A DNA stretch of 64,000 nucleotides, from positions 1 to 64,000 of the forward strand of contig NXFV01001553.1 of NCBI GenBank assembly GCA_002803225.1, in the 5' to 3' direction. The position numbers and the translations under genes are program-made. The DNA comes from Gamarada debralockiae. Its lineage: Eukaryota; Ascomycota; Leotiomycetes; Helotiales; Hyphodiscaceae. The notes below the pieces were generated by a model. That model saw only the letters and a program-made list of their open reading frames with translations, did not search any database and was not told where the DNA came from. Every line of letters begins with the position of its first letter. Position 1 is the first letter of the stretch. Of this stretch, positions 45,160-57,865 are shown in pieces.

Positions 45160-45440
45160 GCGGGGCAAGAGTTGCAGAGCAGCAACTATCCGCAAGCATG
45201 TAACCATGATTTCCTCAGATCATCATCTCAAGGGCGGGGCAATTGTTGTTGCCAAGACCCTATTTCTGCAAGGCCCAACGTCAACGGGCCTTTTATCCAG
45301 CCATTGATGCTGTTGATAGGCGTAATTAATGAGCTTCAAGGCGTATGACACCGAGATCACCGACTTTGCTAACAAGGTCTGCACTGTTAAAATACGTTTG
45401 CGGTTGTTAAGATTATAACGGCCCGACTTGGAGGGCGGGG
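45160..45440. promoter_or_regulatory. Three GCGGGG sites upstream of the GH31 gene
   Basis: GCGGGG occurs at 45160-45165, 45234-45239 and 45435-45440, all within 370 bp of the alpha-glucosidase start. This fits the CreA/Mig1 carbon-repression consensus SYGGRG. Function is inferred from the consensus and the enzyme's role. Confidence 0.4.
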
Positions 45441-46094
45441 TACCAGCAGATCGCCGCATGGGTATACCCCACATAGCCGTTTAAGCTGCATTGACCAATC
45501 ACAACCTGAGCTCTCCTGGGTAACCTTCCAAAACCATCCTATCCCATTATCACGTGTAGATGTAAGAGTGGAGGAAAGTTTTCATCCTCGCTCGCTTCCA
45601 GCTACCAACAAGGGAAGAACTTATCCAGAATTAAAGCTCGTGCTTGCCTGAGGGCCGTGGGAACTGCCCATGACGATGGTGCAACCCCTCATTCGCCACG
45701 GAGAACCTAGCAGAGGAAATTCGGTGGAATTTTGGGACGGACATTCCAGCCTCATGGTTCGCTCCGGCCGATTTCTCGCCGCATTATCAGCAGTAGCTCC
45801 ATCCGATGTCAATCTTCGGTGATGGCGATATGCATCTCGTCGACGTCGAGGCAGTTCATGCTTCATTCTTTCGGAACTTTCTAGCAATTCTACAGCTGCT
45901 GATATTCCAAAAAAACGGGGCAGATGGAGTGTAAAGCAAGTGGCACGTTGCATTTATTTCGTAAGACTAACTAGGGTATATACGGCACTCAGCAAAACAA
46001 TCAGTAAGAAAAGCCACTCACAAAAGATCCAATCAAACCTCCAGCACATATCCCTCGCAAATACGACTCTCTATCTGATCAGTAAGCAATATCT
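45441..46094. other. Intergenic region
   Basis: About 650 bp between the GH31 promoter and the 3' end of the OB-fold gene. The frame at 45621-45953 (minus) has no recognisable features. Confidence 0.4.
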
Positions 46095-47752
46095 TCAAGC
46101 CCTCATACCTAAGATGGCAAGCCTTCCCACACTCTCCTCCCAACCAAACACCAGGTGCATTCTCATGAACATCATTCTCTGCTCAAGCCATCTTGTCTCC
46201 TCATTAGTCATCTTCATAAGCTCTTTCACTGTTCGGCCTAGTAGTTGTTCCCAAGCCCGATCGCTCCAGAGTAATTTGCCTGGTGCGATGCATCCGGTTT
46301 CATCGACGAGCATGCCGATGATTCTGGGGTTGAGGTAGAGCTTGAGCGGCTTGGAGCAGTTCTTGCAGGGAATTTCGAGCTTGTTTGCGTAGATGGGAAC
46401 ACCGCAACTAAGGTAGAGGAGAAAGGTCAGCAGGTTTAATTTCGAGAGGGATGAAGGGTTTGAACCATTCGTTACACATAAGCATATGCTGGCGATGAAA
46501 TTTGACGAGAGACATGTCCATAATCGTGACATTGATGTGACCTGTGAACGAGCTACGAGGATCGATACGGACCCTACGAATAGCGTATCTTTAGTAAAGC
46601 AGCAACCAGCAACAGGAGTAGACTTACCAGTCATCAATCTCAGCAAGTCTGAAAATAATCCGGTTCAATCCATGTTCAGCGCCATCAATCACATCCTCAT
46701 TAAACACATCCTCCGGAAACTCCACACAAAGGCTCTCCTTCTTCGCCAAGCCGACAGCAAACTTCCTCAACCACCCAGCATCTGGGAAATCGGGATCAAC
46801 ATCCACCATAGTAGAATGCTGAATCCCCACGCTTCCCTGCCAAGAAAACATCTCAACCCTATGCCCGGGGTTCGAAATTAGCAGTATCGTCTTCCCAGGC
46901 TGCCAGTCGTTTGCCGACTCAATCATCTCGCCCCAAAGCGTCCATCTAATCTCCCCCGTATTATCGAACAGCTTGACTTCAGCTAAATCGCTCTCGCCTC
47001 CTGTCTTCTTCGAGACCCGCTTCTTTGCTCCAATGCTCTTAACGCATACGAGTATCTTGGCTCCGACAACGCCATCGTGTCCACCGCTTCCAAGATAGCT
47101 GTCGAGTGTCATGAGGCCTTGGAGAGGCTTGCCTTTGCGGTATTCGAGAGGTGTGCGGCAGAGGCTATCAGTCGCGCTGTTGGTGTGGATCATGACGTGG
47201 TCGGAGGTGACCCGACCGGGGAAGAGATTGGCGTAGACGACAACACCTGTGATTATGATTGAGTCTGGTTTTGTCGCATCGGAGATGAAGGCTGTCCAGA
47301 TGGAAAGAAGCTGGCCGAGCTTGAGGGGATACTGGCTGCGAGAGAAGTAAAGCTTGATCTACGCCAGACGAAAGTGAGCATTTTGGAGAAGTGAGTTGTG
47401 AGGGACGGAAGCTGACCGAGATCGCAGCAGTATCATCCTTTACTATCAAATAATGCCAACCAGCCGCCTTTGGTTGCTTCTGGCTACTGCCATGGATGGT
47501 GCTGAGGTTGACAATTCTGCCAACAAAAGCAACGGCTTTGGGACCTGGAATCAACTTGTCGATTGTGCATTCTTCGTACTCGCGTTCCGGGTTCCACTTT
47601 CGTTTGAGAGGGTCAAGCGCATCTGCCAATTCCTCCTCGGTGAAGCCATCGCCTTGTTTGCTTGGTGAAGGCTGCTGGTCTTCCTCTTTCTCGGCTGAAG
47701 CAGGGACTTCTCTCCTGTAGAAAGATTGGATGCTGGGGTATGAGGGAGCCAT
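46095..47752 (-). CDS. OB-fold nucleic-acid-binding protein with zinc motif (RPA1/MEIOB-like)
   Basis: Four exons (47417-47752, 46628-47358, 46478-46573, 46095-46407) give 491 residues. It begins MAPSYPSIQSFYRREVP, a PIP-box-like QSFYRR start. The OB-type strands include VAFVGRIVNLSTIHG, YPLKLGQLLSIWTAF, AKILVCVKSIGAKK, VKLFDNTGEIRWTLWGEM and GKTILLISNPGHRV. A C-terminal OB/zinc piece follows, CGVPIYANKLEIPCKNC (about 388-404). This resembles RPA1-type single-strand DNA-binding proteins and the meiotic factor MEIOB; the latter assignment is tentative. The third intron uses a GTGTAA donor. Confidence 0.7.
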
Positions 47753-48137
47753 TTGGAGATATTCTCATCCGACAGTGGATGAAAGAGCTAAGTGCTACTT
47801 ACCCGGAAACTTGGATGCGCGTTCCTAAATCTTGGAGTGGTTGATGAAGTGTATGGATGTAGATTGGGGGAAAAAGTTGCGGGGCCCACGTGGTTTAACG
47901 CGTCTAACCCACAACGTTTACGAATGAAGGTCAAGCATATAGAAATCACATCACAATGATCGAAGACAATTTTGAGAAGAGCAATTGCGCTTCTGCTATT
48001 GTATTGATCTAATGAAGGAATGCATGGCACTTATCGCCATGTGGTAGAACCTGATAAATCATCGCATCAACCCCATCAATTCGTTTCCTATTAATTCCTC
48101 CCTCATATCCAGACGGATGAAAAGAACTGCATCACAT

Positions 48138-49860
48138 TTAGAAAAGCTTGTGCTCCAAAGTCATGTCGTTCTCAGGCTCTAGACCAACGCATGCGCGGAA
48201 GATGTTGGTCAGCGCACCTCGCTGCTTAGCAAGAGCGTTGATGACTGGTGTTCCTGGTGGAGTCAAAGGAGCCTTAAGCATGTAGCTGAGGATGCTGAGC
48301 ACGCTGTGGAAGTTCTTGAAACCCTTGGTGGCAACGCCGTCATTGGAGCGAGCCTTCCATTGGATACGAGTCATCATCTCAGTGATGAGGACGAGATCGA
48401 TGATCAATGGGGAAGCAAGAAGAGAGTCCTCGCAGACGTTGAATAGCCTGAGTTTGTTAGCGGAATGCAACAATGAAAATGTTGCGGACTTACGAGATAG
48501 TCTGATGCCCTCCCATGAAGATCTCCGCATAGTACTCATCCAAAGCACGCTTGTTGTCGCCAACGGCAGGCATGTACTTGATGACAACTGTGTGATCAGG
48601 GTGTTCGCCCTTCTTGTAAAGCACAGTGTTGGCTTCAACCATGTCATCGACAACGTTGGACTTGGAGATTTCCTTGGAGCGGAACTGCTTCTGGGAGCTA
48701 AGGTTCTTTCCGTCATTGTTGCCAAGGTGGTTGTAGCTTGCAATGGAAGTGAGCTTGATACCGGCACTGATCAAGAAGTCGACGAGAGCGGACTTCATCT
48801 TAGTTTGGCCAGACTTGAAGTCATCACCGCCAATGAAGGCATTGTGCTTCTCGGCAAGCTGAATACAACCCGGGACAAAGGTGTTCTGGGGAGAACCATT
48901 GATGAAAGGAGCGTTCTCGAGAATGCAAGCAACAGCGAAGACAGTGGATGGTGCAACCTCTTCATGACCGTTCTCAATAGCTTTCATGAGATTATCAGCG
49001 GTGTCATTGATGCCGGGAATGAGTTCAGCGAAACGTTCAGTGTTGGCGGTCCATTGGACGATGACCTTCTCCAAACCATTCTTGGCCTTGAAATCCCTGA
49101 TAATTGGTAAGTATGTGACATCTGCGGAGAGTGAGGTGTCAACTTACCGGATATCCTTGCGGATTTGCTCAACATGCTCAAGGCAAGCCTTGCTTCCCTT
49201 GATGAGGTTGTCGGCACGGTCTTCCTGGTTGGCAGCGATGAAGTCGGGGTAGTAAATGCTAGGAAGAGGGGTCATCTCAGCCATTTCTTTCTTGACTTGG
49301 GCCTTCAAGGTTGGCTCGAGCACTGCAGCTCGGTCCATAGCTTGAGCCAAGTTCATCTTGCTGATGTCCCAACCACCAATGACAAGATCATTGGGGTGGA
49401 CCATGGGCAAGACATCGTGGAATGGAATGTTGACATCCTTGGCAGTCTTTGCATTTGTGCCCAACTTCATGGTAGAACCCATGACGACGGAGCCATAGTA
49501 GTTAGCAGCACGAGGACCTTCGCGGGTATCCCAGACGAGGCCACGACGGTTAGCAAGGATACCAGCGGTGACAGTGGTACCGTTGTTTCCGCCCCATCCG
49601 ACGAGCATCATACCAGTCTTGGGGACGTGGCGTTCGACCTTGAAGTCGTAGACAGTCTCCTTGGGAGTGGCGACATACTTGCCTGCAGCAGTTTGAGTAA
49701 CCGAAGTGGTACGATAGGTGTACTTGGAGTTGATTGTGCTGTCCGTATAGACGACGTTGGGGGAGTTGACAGTGAAGAGTTCCGTGTTTATGGGAGTTAT
49801 GGCACCATTTCCGTTCGCAGAGCCGTTGCCGTTTGTGTAATCGTTGGCGTGAGGAGCCAT
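48138..49860 (-). CDS. ino1: Inositol-3-phosphate synthase
   Basis: Three exons (49148-49860, 48494-49096, 48138-48447) give 541 residues. The enzyme converts glucose 6-phosphate to 1D-myo-inositol 3-phosphate with NAD, the first step of inositol synthesis, in the cytosol. Diagnostic segments are [14 protein letters not shown] (NAD loop), [48 protein letters not shown] and the C-terminal [14 protein letters not shown]. Both introns are short (46-51 nt) with GTAAGT donors. The 5' flank up to about 50.9 kb has no other gene. Confidence 0.97.
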
Positions 49861-51361
49861 GTTTTTCAGAGAGTATTGAGGTTGATTGATAAAGCTTCTG
49901 TGTGAAGTTGAGTTGGTTGTTGTTTAGGGCAGGTGATTATCTGGTAAAGGGCGAGTCCGATGCCCCTGCGGCAGAAGAGCAACGGGCTCCTGCGAACGGA
50001 TGGTGCGATCTGTTGAAGATAGTCAGCTAAATGTTCTGGACATCCTGCTGTGCCGGAGATGGTTGTTGAAAGTCGAGTGTGCTATCTGGCACTGTGGGAA
50101 GACTTACGAGTTGAGAAGATTGGAAAACGTCTTGACGACTGGGGTGATCACGCTCAAGGCGCGATCTGACTGTTTGGGTGAAGTTTGGGTGAAGTAAAGC
50201 TGATTTGATTGTAGGGTTGTAGGTCTGATCTGATTGTAGGTGTTCTGTTGTTGTTGTGAAGAAGAATAAGAAGAGCAAGAGAGGAAAGGAACTTTTAAGG
50301 GAAGTCCGGATGAAAAAGTAGCGATTACCTTAATCGGGCCCCCACTCACATCTGCAGGTCATCATCGGGGCATTAGCACTTTCTCTATCCGTAAGATTGT
50401 GAAGCGCGGTGCATAAAACGGCCATCGTGGCTTCCTCCTATTGATGGCGTTTCTGCGATGATGCGATACCGGTGCGTACTGTAGATATCGATGGCGTGGT
50501 TCATGAAGATCGGCCTGATTGACGCGTGGGATTTAGGCTCATGATAAACCGAGGACCTGCATTAATAAGAATGCACGAGGTCATGCGACACCTCCAAAGG
50601 CTTTTTCTTCCTAATTATTAGGGATTCCTGTTATCAATTGCTTCAATTGCTATTAAACATCTTCACCTTTCTTCTACTGCCCAATAACACAACAAGAAAC
50701 TAAAACAACCGCACATGCAAGTCAATGTCTTCTACTGACTTGTCGCTTTCACATGCTCGAAGTTCTCGAATTGTTTCAATCAGCGGCATGCATGCTACTA
50801 GTTTTAATTCATATCACTATTTTCATAGATCTGAAATTACAAGGAATCAATTGATATTCTTAATCCATGTGGGAGAGTACCTTATTCTGGAGACACTTCA
50901 ATAAGCTGCTTCAATGCTCGAAATGGCGGACGACCGCGTAAGTCATGCTGTCATTAAATATTGGCGGCCCAGGCAACGGCATCCACGAGGAAAGTGCAGT
51001 TCTTTCCAAGCAAAACGTACTTCTTGTGAATAAGTAGGGAAAGCAACCTGGGAAGGAAGGATGGAGAAGAACCATGGTCACGTGATAGATATATAGTTGA
51101 TGTCTTGCGACTTCGTAACCACACTCTGTTTTTGCTTTGGATGCAATTCGATGCTCTGGTTCCTGTACAAATACTCTGCGAATCATTTGGCTACCGGGTA
51201 CGTGGATCGGTACAGAAACGTGACTGGTAGCCTGAACCTCCCACAAACACAGACTAGCCTGCCCATTGCTAAATCAAAGTCGCAATGACTGAACTCTATC
51301 TTCTAGTCGTGCTGCACGTCCGTCTTGACATTAAGGACGGCCTAGGAACCCCTCTTTCCTT
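49861..51361. promoter_or_regulatory. Upstream region of INO1
   Basis: About 1.5 kb without a convincing gene. A pyrimidine-rich (minus-sense) leader lies at about 50200-50300. TTTCACATG at 50747-50755 matches the yeast inositol/choline-response core, but it is about 890 bp from the start, so its relevance is doubtful. Confidence 0.35.
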
Positions 51362-52343
51362 ATGTTCAACTTCTCTTCTTCCCTTTTTGGATTATGTGAT
51401 CCAAAGACACATTTTTCATTCTCTGTTCCTTGGTCGAGTTTTGTCGAGGGACCTGCTTCAACCATCCTGAGCCCTTCACAGGCAAAGGCGGCCCCTCACC
51501 CAACTCCAGCCCCGGAGATTGAGCTTCTGCGGCGAGATGAAGTTGGAAATTTAGTCGCGCCAGACAATACTTGCGCCTACTTTTTTCGGGATTATTTGTA
51601 AATGCTCATAAGAGCCTTGGTGGATGGTCATGCCAGATACAATTCAGGTAATCCTTACGGTTGCGATGCCACAATACACACTTATATACTGTTTACCACA
51701 ACTCCTGGTGCCAATGAATACATTGGTTGTTACTAACCATCGCCTATTCTGATGTGCAGCGCCCTTCAGGCCCTATTCCGTAGGCGTGTTCGCCGGACAT
51801 CATGTGACAGCACATGTCAGGCGGAGCCCCTCACGCTGAAGTGGTAAGCAAAAGGTCATCATTTTATGAAATCGTACTAATATCAATGGTTTACAACCGT
51901 ACAGAAACCTCAACACCATACTGCAATTACATTCACATAGAAGGTGTCAATGTTCAAGACTATTTCTGCGATTCTGAATACACTTAATATCAAGCACCAA
52001 CGAACTTCTATGGAGAGACTGATGGACCTACTTTCACAAGCTTGATATTGTAGTTCACAGCTGGCCAGACCCAGATCAGCTTGACGAGCAATAAAAGGAG
52101 CGACGGTACAACAACTATGCCGCCGGGCTCATCCACGACCGCATCTTCGACAGGGACTTCGATGGCTACAACCATGTCATCCACAACGAAATCCTCTGCC
52201 ACATCACATGTTCTACGCGGAACCATGAAAGACAAACTGTTGGGCATTTTCGTTGGATTCGCGTTTGTGTTTGTGATGTATCTTTATGATTCGTTACAAC
52301 TACCAAATTATGCTTCAATGGAGCTCCGACGAAGAGATAGGTA
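51362..52343 (+). pseudogene. Broken gene for a Ser/Thr-rich single-pass membrane glycoprotein
   Basis: Protein-like segments occur in order: a first exon (51362 to about 51600) with HPTPAPEIELLRRDEVGN and DNTCAYFFRDY; a Cys-containing piece after an intron (TSTPYCNYIHIEGVN, about 51905); then NFYGETDGPTFTSL and a Ser/Thr tract (SSTTASSTGTSMATTMSS), a membrane segment (LLGIFVGFAFVFVMYLY) and a short basic tail ending at 52343. This order resembles fungal Mid2-like wall-sensor or secreted-Cys proteins. In-frame TAA (about 51986) and TAG (about 52049) interrupt it, both readable as changed CAA/CAG. Exon edges are uncertain. Confidence 0.4.
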
Positions 52344-53761
52344 GCTCAATTGAAACAATGAAAACAGAACTCGAACTTTCAAGCAAAGTGAAATAACCAG
52401 CCTTGAAGAAGTGGATCAAAAAAGGGGAGGGGCCGTCACGTGTAATGCCCATAAATAACAATTCACCGTGTGAATCTATCAACCTCCTCCTTACCCCTCT
52501 TGTTCCTGCATAATAGCCCTGCACAGCAAAAGTTACTTTTTCCTCGGATCCTTCCAAAAGATCTCCCTTCCAAAGAACCTTCCATTCCTTTTGCTTTTTA
52601 TTCAAAGTCTCAAACGTGCTGGCGCGCGTAACGCGTTCTCACTTTCTTTTTTTCCAGATTTTCATTTTACATCCTGGAACGCCAAATCTCCTTTTTCCAG
52701 TGGAGCATGTCTCAGATCACGTGTGGAGGGGGTGAGCACAAATGATGAAATGGCGGTCAGTTATTTGCTTTAGCTCCTGTGGAGGCATACTGTAAGTTTG
52801 CATGAGAAGGAAAGCACGCGCGCTCGTTGTGCCGGCGCATCTTCGTGCACAAAAAGTACTTATTGGAGACAAGCTATTGGCTTCTCACCGCATATTCGTG
52901 TTGCCGAGGACAGCTACGGGCGCGTGGAGGTTTATGCCGATGGATCTGGGAGGGGAGGGTAGAGAGGAGGTGGAGTACGACGGTGAGAGTTGTGAATTGA
53001 TTGCTCGTATTTTGATAATATGCAAGCAGGGTCGTTGCCCCTCCTTTTGACGTGCGCATAATCTGTAAAGTTCTTTGTGGACTTGTAGTGCGGTGACCCA
53101 GAGTCGCACGTTGGGCGTTGAAGACCTCGCTGACCATGTCCAATTCATGAGGCAATTCCGGATGCTTCTCCTTATGTTTTAATTACTCAATCCATTTGAT
53201 GGGGGTAGAATCTCCATATCAAAATCGACCCCACGTGTCTGTCAAAATAGGCAACTCAAGGAAGTGACGTTCCTGGTCGAGGACGATCATTCGGATATCT
53301 TGCCCCATCATTGGCGGTACGGTCAAATGCAACCATCACCAGCCAGCGATATCAGGGTTTACACGGATAAAGCAAAACGAACTCTGTGTCGTGTGCCTCA
53401 TGTGGCCCAGACGCTTCGAGACCGTTTTCCCTTCTCAAAATTAATCGAGAACGGGCGGTTTTGCCTCACCCAAACTCATGGACATTGGCGACACCACGAC
53501 ACGCGATGGTCGATTCAGATTCTATGCGAAGTCAACGGTGGGGCTTATTCATCGTCGTTAGTTTGTGGCAGGTGATGGAGGTTCATTTTGTCCTTAAAGA
53601 ACACCTCAGGAACGTGGACGAATGTTAGCAGGAGATCGACTTCTTCAAGATTAGGAGCCAGCTCCTTTAGGAATAATTTTCTGAAGATCATTTCTACCCC
53701 TTGAGTCGGCTGGACGCCACCGAAGCGGAGATCTCTTTTAAAAAAGGGCACTAACAATCCA
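52344..53761. other. Intergenic region
   Basis: About 1.4 kb. Frames here are short and overlap on both strands with no recognisable domain. Confidence 0.4.
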
Positions 53762-54510
53762 TGCCGCTGTGCTTGTAGCCTCATTCGTCAATCGCGTCCT
53801 CTTAACAAAATTATCAGCCGTGCTTCGAGGGCCGGCCAAGATAGGGTCATCGCCGAAGAACTCAAACACGCAAAAATACTGGCTGGCGACGATTTCTTCT
53901 CAGATTGGCTTCCGGATTATCTTCTTGCCGTCAAGCGCCGTGCAGGTGGAACTGTCCTCGGGCGGCCTATGATTCCGGCATTTGACCAGAGCTCTAATTA
54001 TTTTCGGGCCTTGTGTAGTTGTCTTTACCTCTTTTGAATACATTGGTTCGTTTATTGTGCATCTGGACCGAAAGTCAAAACAGAAGACTTCAAGATTCGC
54101 TGACGCCGTTGTCTTGACCGTTTGTTTCTTGTACAACATCAAATCTGCAAAACATCATCAACACTGATTTCGCCATCCCAAAACATTTCGATCTCGTCGA
54201 GGGGTTTCATCAAAGAGATTGGACTTGGGTATCGGCCTATCAAAGACCCCTGATGTTACGAATGACCCATTTGGAGCTCGGTGCACCCGTACAGACAGGC
54301 ATAGAGCTTCTGCCATATTGTGCCGACAGGGGCAACCCTCCGTCCCTTTCGACACACTTCTGCAACAACCGCATCGACCACGAGACCCTCTCCAGCCTCA
54401 AACCACCCTCCGCCCATACAGTCCTTACAGTTTCAATAGGTCTTGGACATTATTCATTGCATCACCAAACGGATCCTCTGCTCTCAGACTCTCGCGAACA
54501 AACTTATTGA
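53762..54510 (+). pseudogene. Unrecognised coding fragments
   Basis: A stretch ending at 54037 reads like real protein (AEELKHAKILAGDDFFSDW, then LPDYLLAVKRRAGG and PMIPAFDQSSNYF). Another at about 54168-54510 reads IPKHFDLVEGFHQRDWTW and LRMTHLELGAPVQTGIELL. The two are in different frames, with stops between them and no clear introns. No family recognised; it may be an eroded gene. Confidence 0.3.
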
Positions 54511-54974
54511 AACATTCGAACCTTCGCTGAACATCTCCCGAATAAAATCCATAGACTTCGAAGATTGACCGGCCGAATTAAGTTTATAACATCTTGGGGG
54601 TCTGGACACCCGGATTAAGGACAAACAAGAAACAAACTCACAGCTAACGGAATTTGGCTCATAACGTCGATTCAGCGCCTTCACCGCTGAAATATCTTCT
54701 GGCCGCGGCGTATGTCTTCTCAGCAATAACCTGCTGTATGAACGAGTTTGGAAGACCAGATTATTAGGACTGGATGGCGGACTTCGGAAGAGCGTCGAGC
54801 TTTCTGCCGACGATAAAATGTTCCATGTGCGCAGCAGACATTGAGATCTCCCAGATGGGAGATCATGTATGCGGAGGTGGTGAACGTGGGTTTTTCTGAA
54901 AGTTGTTGAAATGCTGGTACTGATAAATTTGCGCAGCAACTCCACCACCAGACTCAAATGGCAATTTTAATAAC

Positions 54975-56918
54975 ATGCCACTCAAAAAGACACCAACAAA
55001 TGGCCCAGGATTTCTCAAGCCAGGAAGAGCGATGCCCCCGAGGGTTGATACTTCAGCTGCGAGTATGTAGACTTATATTCCAAAGATGGCAGAAATGCTA
55101 ACCTCCAATCTAGATCGTCCATTCTTCCCACAAGAGCAACTAACTCCTGTGAGCTCCTCACCATCTCGAAGCATTTCTCCATTTACCCCCAACGATGGAT
55201 CACGATCACCTTTTGGAAGACCTTTGCGAAGTGCAACTGCACCTTTACAACGAGGTCCACCGTCCCCAGAACCTCTCTCATCGAATCTGGACTGCGCATT
55301 CCCTCCATTTCCCACAACGAAGCCGGTGAAAAGCAAGCCACAATTGGCAGGTGGAGATAGATATGCAGGACCTGACCCAATGTACGCACCTGTCAGTCCA
55401 AGGAATGCGACAAGTGGTGGACTTCTGCAAAGGATGAATACAATTGCTCCTGGACCTTTCGATGTCAATGGTCGAAGGAAAGTTGGCAGCCCAACAGAGA
55501 AGAGAGGCCACCAAAGGCAAGCAACTGTTGGGAGCTCCAAGGATATGGCGATGTCAACAGGAACAGCAGAGGCAGGTGTTAATATTGAACGACCCGCTAC
55601 GGCCGGCTCAGGACACTCCCGGTCATCGACCAACAGCTCGAACGGCTCAAGGTCGGGATTTGGACTTCCCAGGCAACCAAGAAAGAATGGATATGGCGGC
55701 TTTGGGCCACCACCGGCAGCGGCAGATGACGATGCTGAACGAGAGACTCTACGACCAGACCAACGGTCACAGACATTTCCTCTCCAGAGTCCAAGGCAGG
55801 AGCCAGCATATAGAAGGCCATCAGAGCCAGATGCAAGAATGCGCAGGCCTTCGAACGAATCCGGGAGACCTATGGGAAACGAGAGATCGGTCAGCGGATC
55901 TCCACCCCGGCAAAGGAAGCCATCCATGTCTGGCCCTGACCTTACGAGACCACTTCCACCCCGTGGTGCAAGTTTGATCAGGCCGAGGACTGATGCCAGA
56001 CTTGGCGACGCACCACCTGTCCCAGCAAACATAAACCTAGCTGCCGAATTCGGTATCGGCAACCCATATCATACACCAAGTGAATCGCAATCCTCTGATG
56101 CCTCTGGATATAGCCAAGGGAGCAAAGCGAGTTCACGATCGAGCCCGCCATCTGCGACTGCAGGCCGACAACGGCGCCAACCGTCCGACACAACCAAGTT
56201 GGATGTCCTGATGTCCGAGGTACAGGCATCAATGATGGATTTACAGCCAAAGGAACTTCCTTCCGCTCCATCACCTCCAAAGAAGGAACAATTTGCGAGG
56301 GCAATGCCACCACCTAGGAACCTTGACCCTTCCTTACTTTCCCCAGAATCGCCCATGGATCCCGCTATTCAAGGTGGCCGCCTCACACCAGTTTCAAGAC
56401 GTAACCCAGCGAGAACTGAAGAACCAGTCAGCCCTCCTAAGGAGAAGCCCGTCCGTCGTCCTACAACTGCGAAAGGCAACTGCAAGGGATGCGGGGAGGC
56501 TATTAAGGGCAAATCAGTATCCTCTGCCGATGGACGACTGACTGGACGATACCACAAGCAGTGCTTCGTATGCAAGACTTGTTCGGAGCCTTTCCAGACC
56601 TCGACCTTCTACGTGATCAATGATGCGCCATACTGTGAACGCCACTACCACAAATTGAATGGGAGTGTCTGCACGACCTGCGACAAGGGGATCGAAGGTC
56701 AATACGTGGAGAGCGAGAGGAAGCAAAAGTTCCACCCTGGCTGCTTGACTTGCTCAGACTGCAAGAGAACTCTGCGAAACGATTACTTCGAGATGAACGG
56801 CCGCGTATACTGCGAGCGAGACGCCTTCCGACGAGCGCAACAAGGGCGATTCCTCGGACCAGGCGGCGGAGGCAGTAATAGGATGGAGCGTCGGACGACG
56901 AAATTGATGATGATGTGA
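54975..56918 (+). CDS. LIM-domain protein, paxillin-like
   Basis: Two exons (54975-55062, 55114-56918) give 630 residues. The short first exon (MPLKKTPTNGPGFLKPGRAM) joins in frame across a 51-nt GTATGT...TAG intron; the Met at 55086 inside that intron is not the start. A long Ser/Pro-rich disordered region is followed by two LIM zinc domains: CKGCGEAIKGKSV...HKQCFVCKTC...CERHYHKL (about 485-545) and CTTCDKGIEGQYV...HPGCLTCSDCK...CERDAF (about 548-605). Fungal paxillin-like proteins act at sites of polarised growth and septation with actin and Rho signalling. Confidence 0.85.
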
Positions 56919-57865
56919 ACCTAACCCCTATTCCACGAGATTGGATCTTTCAAGCATTACATATTGGATATTGTCCAGCGAACAAAACCTTTCCTTTTTT
57001 CTTCATTTGCATTTTGCATCAGCGGCCTGGCATGGCCCGCTTTATACCCTTCCTAGCTTTCGCATTCTGGCATTGCACGGCATGCAGTGCATGGACTTTT
57101 CGCTTGCTGTTTGTTCGCAGGCGGCTTGGATATACCCTCTTTTAGCTAATGTAGTAAAGTATGTGGCCGAATATGTAGTAGGCGCATTATCTAATGTATA
57201 TATGTATGTAGACGAAAGTAATCCTTTTGATCTCTATTCATGCAGCTTTCGTGCACTTCCCCGAGTCTGTCATGGAGATCTCTGATATTGCAGCTTTCCC
57301 GCTTCCCTTGCCCTTGAGATCTGTAGACACTCTCCCATGTGAGAAATCTGTTGCTGAAACGTGAATACGATGATCGCTGGGGGCCAGATACATCAAACAC
57401 GGGTATCGACATGCAAGTAATCTGACAGACCATTGCCCCTGAATGTCGACATCTAGGTGTTCCAAGCCCTAGTCCCCCAGTTTGCGTCGCCTAAAATCTA
57501 CCCCTGCTTCGGGAGAGCTTTAGGAACACGCCAAGACAAAACTTAAAAGGACCTCGAACTTGGGGAACCTCACAGCAAGCATTTGCTAGTAATTCGATTG
57601 TTAACGGGGAGCTTGTAGATGCCATCGATCGCGGGCAGAAACTCTCAAGGCGTCTAATCTGCACGAAGGCATAAGGAGAGCGAAGGTCATTGAACCATCG
57701 AACCCGAAAAGATCCCTATCTTCTGCGAAGCTACAAAGCTACACCAGGCTGCTGCGAGCGGGATCTCCCCTCTATCGATCATCCGTTTCCCCGACCTCCA
57801 TCCTCCCTCCCCTCATCCCCTCGAATCCCGAACACATGGCTTAAACACGCCAGCACGTCTGCAGG
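56919..57865. other. Intergenic region
   Basis: About 950 bp, comprising the 3' flank of the LIM gene and the 5' flank of the DUF3405 gene. Nothing specific was recognised. Confidence 0.4.

Noticed and set aside
48292..49905. Long plus-strand frames (48292-49110 and 49165-49905)
   Set aside because: Antisense to INO1, which has complete family motifs and introns.
50747..50755. TTTCACATG, similar to the yeast inositol-response element
   Set aside because: It is about 890 bp from the INO1 start, a single copy and a short motif; chance is likely.
55086..55113. Met at 55086 as start of the LIM protein
   Set aside because: It lies inside a 51-nt intron with good splice sites; the upstream exon from 54975 joins in frame.
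55073..56062. 329-codon open frame on the minus strand
   Set aside because: Shadow of the Ser/Pro/Gly-rich LIM protein on the opposite strand.
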